Assembly: GCA_044360285.1 (NCBI GenBank)
Contig: JBIKKP010000029.1
Location: 1 to 19,403 of the forward strand
Direction: 5' to 3'
Origin: UBA2645 sp044360285
GTDB lineage: Bacteria; Pseudomonadota; Alphaproteobacteria; Rickettsiales; UBA1997
Length of the DNA: 19,403 nt
Shown here: piece by piece, positions 13,224 to 19,403 of the stretch
How positions within the stretch are numbered: the stretch's first letter is position 1
How the letters are laid out: every line of letters begins with the position of its first letter
Position numbers and translations under genes: made by a program
Notes under the pieces: generated by a model
What the model saw: the letters and a program-made list of their open reading frames with translations, nothing else
Told to the model about the DNA's origin: nothing
Database searches by the model: none

Positions 13224-14648
13224 TTATTTGGCCTCTTTCAAAAGTTTTTCACCTTTCGCGATGGCTTCATCAATGCCACCAACCATGTAGAAAGCTGATT
13301 CTGGAAGGTGATCATAATCACCAGCGCAGATCGCTTTGAAGCTTTGAATTGTATCTTTCAGCGAAACCAATTTTCCAAGAGCGCCGGTGAAAACTTCAGC
13401 AACGTGGAAAGGCTGTGACAAGAAACGTTGGATTTTTCTAGCACGTGCAACGGTGAGTTTATCTTCTTCAGAAAGCTCATCCATACCCAAAATTGCAATA
13501 ATATCTTGTAGAGATTTGTAAGCTTGCAGAGTTTTTTGAACTTCCCTTGCTACATCGTAATGTTCTTGGCCAACGATGCGCGGATCAAGGATGCGCGAAG
13601 TTGAGTCAAGTGGATCAACCGCGGGATAGATACCGATCTCAGCAATTTGGCGCGACAAAACTGTTGTAGCATCAAGGTGCGAGAATGAAGTAGCCGGAGC
13701 TGGGTCAGTTAAGTCGTCCGCAGGAACGTAAATTGCTTGAACTGAAGTGATTGAACCTTTCTTAGTTGAAGTGATGCGTTCTTGCATTGAACCCATTTCG
13801 GTTGCAAGAGTTGGTTGGTAGCCTACGGCTGAAGGTACGCGACCTAAAAGCGCAGATACTTCTGAACCAGCTTGTGTGAAACGGAAAATGTTGTCGACGA
13901 AGAAAAGCACGTCGCGACCTTCTTTGTCGCGGAAATATTCAGCTTGAGTCAAACCAGTCAAAGCAACGCGCGCACGCGCTCCAGGTGGTTCGTTCATTTG
14001 TCCGTAAACAAGTGCAACTTTAGAATTTTTTAAATTTTTTACGTCGATTACGCCAGAATCCATCATTTCATGGTAAAGGTCGTTTCCTTCGCGAGTTCTT
14101 TCACCAACGCCTGCAAAAACTGAATAACCAGAGTGGGCTTTGGCAACGTTGTTGATCAATTCCATGATCAAAACTGTTTTACCAACACCAGCACCGCCAA
14201 ATAATCCAATTTTTCCGCCTTTTGCGTAAGGGGCTAAAAGGTCGATAACTTTAATACCGGTGACAAGAATTTCAGTGCCAGTTGCTTGATCAACAAGCTT
14301 TGGAGCTTCGGCGTGAATTGGAGCCAATTCTGCAGATTTAATTTCACCTTTTTCATCAATTGGTTCGCCAATTACGTTCATGATGCGACCCAATGTTGCT
14401 TCGCCAACTGGAACAGAAATTGCATTACCAGTGTCGATCACTTCAGTGCCGCGAGTAATGCCATCCGTAGAGTCCATGGCAATTGCACGAACGCATCTTT
14501 CACCGATGTGAAGTGCAACTTCGAGCACCAATTTTTTACCGTCATTTTGACAGACGAGCGCGTTGTAAATCGCTGGTAATTCACCAGTTTCAAATTCGAC
14601 GTCAACAACCGCAGAAATCACCTGCGTGATTTTTCCTTTATTTTGCAT
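13224..14648 (-). CDS. atpD: F1Fo ATP synthase beta subunit
   Basis: A 474-residue catalytic subunit. Visible are the Walker A GGAGVGKT at 151-158, the catalytic-glutamate motif GVGERTREGNDLYHEM, ALVYGQMNEPPGAR, Walker B DVLFFVDNIFRF, LATEMGSMQERITS and VPADDLTDPAPATSFSHLDAT. The frame is open further upstream to 14747, but the family N-terminus (MQNKGKITQVISAVVDVEF) starts at ATG 14648; upstream residues are not beta-subunit-like. No good Shine-Dalgarno is visible. It is followed directly by atpC. The genes for alpha, gamma and delta are not next to it: mrdA lies upstream behind a hairpin terminator, so atpDC is a separate unit with its own promoter in 14649-14759. Confidence 0.97.
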   Translation of the reverse strand: MQNKGKITQVISAVVDVEFETGELPAIYNALVCQNDGKKLVLEVALHIGERCVRAIAMDSTDGITRGTEVIDTGNAISVPVGEATLGRIMNVIGEPIDEKGEIKSAELAPIHAEAPKLVDQATGTEILVTGIKVIDLLAPYAKGGKIGLFGGAGVGKTVLIMELINNVAKAHSGYSVFAGVGERTREGNDLYHEMMDSGVIDVKNLKNSKVALVYGQMNEPPGARARVALTGLTQAEYFRDKEGRDVLFFVDNIFRFTQAGSEVSALLGRVPSAVGYQPTLATEMGSMQERITSTKKGSITSVQAIYVPADDLTDPAPATSFSHLDATTVLSRQIAEIGIYPAVDPLDSTSRILDPRIVGQEHYDVAREVQKTLQAYKSLQDIIAILGMDELSEEDKLTVARARKIQRFLSQPFHVAEVFTGALGKLVSLKDTIQSFKAICAGDYDHLPESAFYMVGGIDEAIAKGEKLLKEAK

Positions 14649-14759
14649 TTTTGAAAATTTTTTGGGTGGCTTCAGATGAGCCAAGAAGATATGGAGTGTA
14701 AGGCTCCAGGGCCAAAAGAGCGCGGCAAAGTAAAAAGGTAAAATCAAAGCGCAAGTAGA

Positions 14760-14784
14760 GAAAACATGCTAAACGCATGTTTTC
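14760..14784 (-). terminator. terminator downstream of mrdA
   Basis: A perfect 10-bp stem GAAAACATGC / GCATGTTTTC with a 5-nt loop, 47 bp past the mrdA stop. The design (A/T-ended arms, five-base loop) matches the pstA terminator. The T run is only four long, so it may be leaky into atpDC. Confidence 0.6.
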
Positions 14785-14831
14785 GGCGATTACAAACTCG
14801 ATGAAAAGTTATGTGCGAAGCGTTTTGGCGA

Positions 14832-16640
14832 CTAAACTTTTCTGTTATTTAAGCCCTGAGCCTCAACCATAACGTCTTTGCCGATAGGAGCTGCGGCCAT
14901 TGAGCCTGCGCCGCCATGTTCAACAATAACTGAGACAGCATATTTTGGATCGTGTGCTGGCGCATAACCAACAAAAAGTGCGTGATTAGCATTGAGAAGC
15001 TTTTCTGAAGAGGTCATCTCATCTTCGCGTTTGGAAATAACCTGCGAAGTTCCTGTTTTGCCGGCCATTTCAAATCCTTTAACATCAATTCTTTTGCCAT
15101 AAGCCGTGCCGCCAGGTTCATTAATTACGCGGCGCATCCCTTCTTGCACCAGCTTGAGATGTTCTTTTTTAATCAGCGGTTCGTTTTTGAGCACGTCATA
15201 TTGGCTGTAAATGTTGTGATTGCGCACCAAGTAAGGCTTGATTGGCACGCCGCCATTAGCGATGCGCGAAGTGACCACGGCCATTTGCAGCGGGGTTGCT
15301 AAAACCATTCCTTGGCCAATTGCTGTATTTAGCGTATCGCCACCAACCCAAGGTGTTTTAAAGGCTTTTTGTTTCCATTCGTCAGATGGCACCAAGCCAG
15401 ATTTGGCGCCGTAAAGAGAGATATCGAATTTTTCACCATAGCCAAAACGGCTGGCCATTTTGGTAAATTTTTCATAGCCCATTTGGTTGGCCATGGTGAA
15501 GAAATAGACGTTGCAGGAATTCATGATGCCGCCAACCAAGTCTAGCGTGCCGTGGCCACCTTCTTTCCAGCAGTGAAAAGCGCGGCGACCAAGTCTATAT
15601 GAGCCGTTGCAGTGAACGCGTGTTTTTGGATTAAAGCCGTTTTCTAAGCCCGCTAAAGCAACCATAAGCTTAAAGGTTGAGCCTGGTGGATAAAGCGCCG
15701 AGATTGGTTTATTGTTCAGTGGCTTGCGTTTGTCTTCATTGAGTTCGCGCCAATAATCCTTGGAAACGCCTTCAACAAATCTGTTTGGATCAAAAGTTGG
15801 ACTGGTGGCATAGGCCAAAATCTCGCCGGTTTTTACATTCATCACAACAACCGATGCTACTGTATCTTTAATACGCTCGGTGACAAATTTTTGCAGCGAG
15901 AAATCGATAGTTAAGTTCAGGCGCGCGCCTTCCTGCGATTCTTTTACTGACAAGGTGCGCAACGGAATTTCGTGAGCATTAACCTCAACATATTTTACGC
16001 CATAACGGCCGCGCAACGCTTCATCAAAAGTTTTTTCAAGACCAAATTTTCCGATACGAAAATCAGGATGCATGAAAAGATTTTGCTCATTTTCATCAAT
16101 TTCTTTTTCGGAAGGAAGTGAGACGTAGCCCAAGAAATGCGCGGTTTCAGCTGGGTAGGGATAGCGGCGAATTATGCCGGTTTCAATTGTTGCACCGGGA
16201 AGCAAATGCGAATTTGTTTCGATGCGGGCGAGATCGTCCCAACCTAAATTGTCAAAAAGTGAAATAACGCTGCGACGCTTGGCGTTCTTGATTCGCGCTG
16301 CTAGTTGGTTTTTATCTTCTTCGTTTAGATCAAGAATTTCGGTAAGTTTTTCGAGGAGTTTTTTATTGTCGCGCTTGCGATCGAGATAAAGCAGCAAGCG
16401 GTGATTATTTTCATTTCTGGTGAGTGGAAAGCCAAAGCGATCAACAACCGTACCCCGCGCCGCTGGCGTGATCATTGGTTTGATACGATTGCTGTCTGAT
16501 TGAACAGAATACTCTTCGTGCTTGAGAAATTGCAGATAGCTGAGGCGAGTAAAAAGCGCGCCAGCAAGAACAGATTGGCCCGCGCCAAGGATCAAGGCGC
16601 GGCGTCGAAAGATTTTATTTTTGCGAATATCGCGCAGCAC
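14832..16640 (-). CDS. mrdA: penicillin-binding protein 2 (peptidoglycan transpeptidase, elongasome)
   Basis: A 602-residue class B penicillin-binding protein. One TM helix at about 15-32 anchors it in the inner membrane, then the PBP dimerisation domain (ARGTVVDRFGFPL at 61-73), then the transpeptidase domain with all three motifs: STFK at 321-324 (catalytic Ser321), SCN at 375-377 and KTGT at 528-531. It cross-links side-wall peptidoglycan with RodA and the MreBCD scaffold. The start is GTG 16640, sharing a base with the mreD stop (TAGTG), so translation is coupled to mreD. rodA does not follow; a hairpin and then atpD do. Confidence 0.95.
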   Translation of the reverse strand: MLRDIRKNKIFRRRALILGAGQSVLAGALFTRLSYLQFLKHEEYSVQSDSNRIKPMITPAARGTVVDRFGFPLTRNENNHRLLLYLDRKRDNKKLLEKLTEILDLNEEDKNQLAARIKNAKRRSVISLFDNLGWDDLARIETNSHLLPGATIETGIIRRYPYPAETAHFLGYVSLPSEKEIDENEQNLFMHPDFRIGKFGLEKTFDEALRGRYGVKYVEVNAHEIPLRTLSVKESQEGARLNLTIDFSLQKFVTERIKDTVASVVVMNVKTGEILAYATSPTFDPNRFVEGVSKDYWRELNEDKRKPLNNKPISALYPPGSTFKLMVALAGLENGFNPKTRVHCNGSYRLGRRAFHCWKEGGHGTLDLVGGIMNSCNVYFFTMANQMGYEKFTKMASRFGYGEKFDISLYGAKSGLVPSDEWKQKAFKTPWVGGDTLNTAIGQGMVLATPLQMAVVTSRIANGGVPIKPYLVRNHNIYSQYDVLKNEPLIKKEHLKLVQEGMRRVINEPGGTAYGKRIDVKGFEMAGKTGTSQVISKREDEMTSSEKLLNANHALFVGYAPAHDPKYAVSVIVEHGGAGSMAAAPIGKDVMVEAQGLNNRKV

Positions 16641-17140
16641 TAGTGATCCCCAAGTAGTTTTTGGCTAAGATTGTCGAAGAATCTATGCATCACAACATAG
16701 AAGCATGATGATAAAACTAACTGAACCAAAGGTGTTTTGAAGTCATAGCCAGCTTGGTTAAAGAGCGACAACATTGTCCATTTGACTAGCAAAAACAGAA
16801 AACAAAAGGCGACGAACTGCTTCCAAACTTGTATAAAATTTTCTTTGATGACGAGACGTTTGTTGAGAAGGCAGAAAAGTTTTACGAGCAAGATATAGCA
16901 AAGCGAGGTGGTGCCAAGTGGATTGCCATTTAGTGCGTCATTCCAAAGGCCGAGAATAAAAATAAACCAGATTCCAAAAGTTTGTCTGAAGACAGCGAAA
17001 TAGAAAACAACCATCAGGTCAAAAAGCGGAACCACCTTGCAAAGGCCGCTAATTTTGATGTCGCAAAGATTTACGATCGCAAAAAGAACGGCGATTAGAT
17101 GTAAAATAACAAGGTTAAGAAACGATTTTTCCTTAAACAT
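16640..17140 (-). CDS. mreD: rod shape-determining protein MreD
   Basis: A 166-residue inner-membrane protein with about five or six hydrophobic helices and a basic N-terminus. Length, topology, the segment LGLWNDALNGNPLGTTSL, which corresponds to the conserved MreD region, and its position directly before mrdA identify it. MreD is part of the elongasome, linking cytoskeletal MreB to wall synthesis. Upstream is the polyamine operon rather than mreB-mreC, so those genes are elsewhere. No strong Shine-Dalgarno precedes the ATG, and the promoter must lie in or before the 62-bp gap. Confidence 0.85.
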   Translation of the reverse strand: MFKEKSFLNLVILHLIAVLFAIVNLCDIKISGLCKVVPLFDLMVVFYFAVFRQTFGIWFIFILGLWNDALNGNPLGTTSLCYILLVKLFCLLNKRLVIKENFIQVWKQFVAFCFLFLLVKWTMLSLFNQAGYDFKTPLVQLVLSSCFYVVMHRFFDNLSQKLLGDH

Positions 17141-17161
17141 TTTTCATCAATTTCATCGCGC

Positions 17162-17196
17162 AAAAATCGCGCCAATTTTTTAAGGAAATTGACGCG
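17162..17196 (-). terminator. terminator of the polyamine operon
   Basis: On the minus strand a CGCG/CGCG plus CAATTT/AAATTG stem with one mismatch and a 7-nt loop is followed by ATTTTT. It starts 7 bp past the stop of the deoxyhypusine-synthase-family gene and separates it from mreD. Confidence 0.6.
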
Positions 17197-17202
17197 TTAA
17201 TT

Positions 17203-18231
17203 TTAAGCAAAAAGCTTAGCGAAATTTCTTCTTTTGCGTTTTTTCCAGAAGCCGCGGTGATAGGCATCAGAAGCAAGCAAAGGGATTACCGAAGTTGCTT
17301 CGGCATAAACCATTTGCTCGAAAGTTGTGTCTACTTTTCCCCAAGAGCAAGCTTCTTTCAGCGTTGATGATGAGCATGCGCCATCGCGAGAATCAGCAAC
17401 GGTGATTTGTACGGCATATTTATGCATATCAACCTCTTCACCCAAAATTTCTGCGCAAACCACAGTATCTTGAACGAAGTTTTTTGGAACGCCGCCGCCA
17501 ATCATCAACAAGCCTGTAGTTCCGGCTTTAATTTTGATGTCAGTGAGTTCTTTGAAATCAGCAATTGAGTCGATGGTCATGTGCTTTTTTGGATTTTTTA
17601 CTTGGTGTAAAACAAGTCCAAAACCAGCAGAAGAGTCGGTGAAAGCTGGGCAGAAAATTGGCACGTTATGATCGTAAGCGAGTTCGATTAGTGATTCTTT
17701 TTTCTTTGCGTGTTTTTTGAGGTATTTTCCCATTTCCCAAATGAACTCACGAGATGAGTAAGGGCGAGCTTCTAGAGTGTTAGCAATTTTGAAAATCACG
17801 TTATCACAATTCTGCAAATCAACTTCGTCGATGTAAGTGTCATAAATTCTGTCGATGTAATTTTCGCGCAAAAATTTGTCGTCGATGAATGGCGTGCCTT
17901 GATAATGCTTGAAGCCCAGAGCTTCGAAGAAATCCATGTCAACGATTGATGCGCCAGTTGCAACGATTGCATCGATCATGCCAAATTTAATCATGTCGGC
18001 ATAAACTTTCATACAACCGCCTGCAGAAGTAGAGCCAGCAAGGGTTAGAATGGTTGAGCACGAGCTGTCTTTTAGCATCATGTTAAAAATTTCCGTAGCT
18101 CTTGCCAAGTCGCGCGAAGTGAAAGACATGTGATCCATCTGGTCAATGATTGGACGCGCATCGAAAGAGGTGATGTCGATATGTTTTACCTGACGTTTTA
18201 GCAGATCTTTTTTGGTAACTTTTTTGCTCAT
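17203..18231 (-). CDS. deoxyhypusine-synthase-family enzyme, probable homospermidine synthase (SpeY-like)
   Basis: A 342-residue NAD-dependent enzyme of the deoxyhypusine synthase (DHS) fold. Seen are LAGSTSAGG (65-73), ATGASIVDMDFFEALG, PAFTDSSAGFG, IGGGVPKN and SWGK with Lys299, which aligns with the catalytic lysine of eukaryotic DHS. The position next to GGGVPK is Asn rather than the His of human DHS (GGGVVKHH), so the active site differs in detail. Bacteria lack the eIF5A substrate; a cyanobacterial homologue is known to make homospermidine from spermidine or putrescine. The upstream ornithine decarboxylase would supply putrescine, which supports a polyamine role. The C-terminus is strongly basic. 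The ATG overlaps the DUF1737 stop (ATGA), so expression is coupled. Confidence 0.88.
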   Translation of the reverse strand: MSKKVTKKDLLKRQVKHIDITSFDARPIIDQMDHMSFTSRDLARATEIFNMMLKDSSCSTILTLAGSTSAGGCMKVYADMIKFGMIDAIVATGASIVDMDFFEALGFKHYQGTPFIDDKFLRENYIDRIYDTYIDEVDLQNCDNVIFKIANTLEARPYSSREFIWEMGKYLKKHAKKKESLIELAYDHNVPIFCPAFTDSSAGFGLVLHQVKNPKKHMTIDSIADFKELTDIKIKAGTTGLLMIGGGVPKNFVQDTVVCAEILGEEVDMHKYAVQITVADSRDGACSSSTLKEACSWGKVDTTFEQMVYAEATSVIPLLASDAYHRGFWKKRKRRNFAKLFA

Positions 18232-18476
18232 TTTTTCGATTTTTTATTGGTTATTTTTTTTACAGAATTCTTTTTCGACAGAATTAGCGCTTGCGCAACA
18301 ATCACGTTTGAGCCGTTGAAAGTGGCGGCTGGCGAGCCGTAAAGCTCGTAGCCATTTTCTAGCGCCTCACTGACTCTTTCGCAAAATTTTCGATCATCGA
18401 CGCCAGTTAAGAGACGATAGCCCAGAGGCTTATTTGCTGGCTTTTGCAACACCGGCTTCTTCATTTTCTTCGACAT
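18228..18476 (-). CDS. DUF1737-domain small protein between ODC and DHS genes
   Basis: An 82-residue protein. Residues about 19-67 match the DUF1737 pattern: YRLLTGVDD, FCERVSEALENGYELYGSPAATF and VIVAQALIL. The ends are lysine-rich. Function is not known for the family. ATG 18476 overlaps the ODC 3' end by 47 bp; ATG 18464 or a TTG at 18446 would shorten the overlap, and the choice is uncertain. Its stop overlaps the DHS start by 4 bp. Being embedded and coupled on both sides suggests it serves the same polyamine pathway, perhaps as a regulator or accessory subunit. Confidence 0.75.
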   Translation of the reverse strand: MSKKMKKPVLQKPANKPLGYRLLTGVDDRKFCERVSEALENGYELYGSPAATFNGSNVIVAQALILSKKNSVKKITNKKSKK

Positions 18477-19403
18477 ACATACTCACCAAAGGCTCGTCGC
18501 AAACTTCGATTTGAAGATTTTTGTCAAAGCCGTTAAATTCGGTTCTAATGCTTCGGCTGTAGGAGCCAAGCTGTCCGATTTCGATGTAATCGCCTTCATT
18601 GATATTTTTTGGCAAAGAAAAAGGACCTTTCATCACGTCAAGTGAGTCGCAGGTTGGGCCAAAAAATCCAAAAGAATCATTACTATTTGAAAGCGGAGTG
18701 CGGCCTTTAACGCGGAAGGTGCGAGTTGGATAGATGAAGCCAGGAACGCCAGCGTCAAACAATCCCCCATAGGTTCCGTCGTTCAAGTAGAGCATATTAC
18801 CTTTACGGCTTTCAACGCGAACAAGAAGAGAGCAGCTTTCGGCAACCAAAGCGCGTCCTGGCTCGCACCAAATGCGACAAGTTGGATCAAGGTTTAGCTG
18901 GGAAACGCTGTCAAAAATTTCATCAAAATAACTCTGCATATTTGGTGGAGTCATGCCTGGGTAAGATGAAGGAAAGCCACCGCCAATATCTAGCACGTCA
19001 ATTTTTACTTTCGCTTTTTCAAGCAAATCTTTGGTGATCATCACTGCGCCACGATATTGCGCTGGGTCCATGCATTGCGAACCAACGTGGAAGCAGATTC
19101 CAAAAGTTTTTGCGGCGGTGCGAACCTTGCGAACTAGCGTAATTGCTTTCGATGGCAATATGCCAAATTTACGCGAAAGGTCAATTGCTGAGTGAGAATT
19201 TGGAATGGCCAAGCGCACGTGCAAACCAAGGTCGCGCGCGTTGTTGGTGACTTCGAGAATTTTTTTCAATTCGTCTAGTGAGTCGAGCGAAAAGTCACGA
19301 ATTCCGTGATTAAAATAAGCGTCAAAAATTGCCTCACGCGACTTAACCGGGTGCATGAAGAACATTTTTGCATTCTTGCCAAAAAGCTCGTTAATCAGAT
19401 TCA
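18430..19403 (-). CDS. ornithine decarboxylase (PLP fold III), 5' end outside window
   Basis: The frame is open to the window edge; a methionine at 19365 is internal, because the preceding codons (NLINELFGKNAK) continue the family sequence. The N-terminal part with the PLP lysine is outside. Visible in order are FFMHPVKSREAI, GIRDFSLDSLDELKKI, CFHVGSQ, the phosphate-binding LDIGGGFPSSYPG, CEPGRALVAES, NDGTYGGLFD, GPTCDSLD (the catalytic cysteine contributed across the dimer) and LGSYS near the C-terminus. It converts ornithine to putrescine. Lysine as an alternative substrate cannot be excluded. It is the first visible gene of the polyamine operon, overlapping the DUF1737 gene. Confidence 0.92.
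   Translation of the reverse strand, partial: NLINELFGKNAKMFFMHPVKSREAIFDAYFNHGIRDFSLDSLDELKKILEVTNNARDLGLHVRLAIPNSHSAIDLSRKFGILPSKAITLVRKVRTAAKTFGICFHVGSQCMDPAQYRGAVMITKDLLEKAKVKIDVLDIGGGFPSSYPGMTPPNMQSYFDEIFDSVSQLNLDPTCRIWCEPGRALVAESCSLLVRVESRKGNMLYLNDGTYGGLFDAGVPGFIYPTRTFRVKGRTPLSNSNDSFGFFGPTCDSLDVMKGPFSLPKNINEGDYIEIGQLGSYSRSIRTEFNGFDKNLQIEVCDEPLVSMYVEENEEAGVAKASK

Noticed and set aside
14649..14747. N-terminal extension of atpD to an upstream start
   Set aside because: The extra residues are unlike any beta subunit and occupy the probable promoter region; ATG 14648 gives the normal N-terminus.
1..19403. CRISPR arrays, tRNA or rRNA genes
   Set aside because: No spaced direct repeats, no tRNA T-loop motif in a cloverleaf context and no rRNA-like sequence were seen by eye; a tRNAscan and Rfam run would settle this.

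Overview
The window looks like chromosomal DNA of a moderately AT-rich Gram-negative bacterium, most likely an alphaproteobacterium. The evidence is a PstA with the extended N-terminal region usual in alphaproteobacteria, an alphaproteobacterial-style heat-shock promoter in front of dnaK, a two-partner-secretion exoprotein, and a eukaryote-like (fold III) ornithine decarboxylase next to a deoxyhypusine-synthase homologue. Several normally clustered operons are broken up: pstCA lacks pstS/pstB, atpDC lacks atpHAG, mreD-mrdA lacks mreBC, and dnaK lacks dnaJ. Such scattering is common in Rickettsiales- and Holosporales-like lineages, but the species cannot be named from this sequence.

Layout. 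1-3313 (-): the N-terminal 1104 codons of a large filamentous-haemagglutinin-like exoprotein whose 3' end lies outside the window. 3411-4618 (-): rsmE followed by a TlpA-like thioredoxin gene. 4675-7069 (+): the phosphate permease pair pstC-pstA, ending in a hairpin terminator. 7135-7953 (+): folP. 8070-10019 (+): dnaK with a sigma32-like promoter and a strong terminator. 10107-10759 (+): an accessory pair, an XRE regulator and a 70-residue one-TM protein. 10773-12669: a complete 1897-bp IS1595-family insertion sequence with 26-bp perfect inverted repeats and an 8-bp target duplication. It carries a transposase, a newly noticed 50-codon ORF translationally coupled to it, and an oppositely oriented cargo gene for a three-TM membrane protein driven by a promoter that starts inside the left inverted repeat. 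12678-12907: unexplained spacer. 12965-14648 (-): atpD-atpC, with an unusually short epsilon subunit. 14832-17140 (-): mreD-mrdA for rod-shape peptidoglycan synthesis. 17203-19403 (-): a tightly coupled polyamine operon of ornithine decarboxylase, a DUF1737 protein and a deoxyhypusine-synthase-family enzyme, probably making putrescine and then homospermidine.

The convergent interval between dnaK and atpC holds all the accessory DNA. The most unusual objects are the cargo-bearing IS, with its hidden 50-codon ORF and a hairpin over the transposase start, and the ODC-DUF1737-DHS operon.
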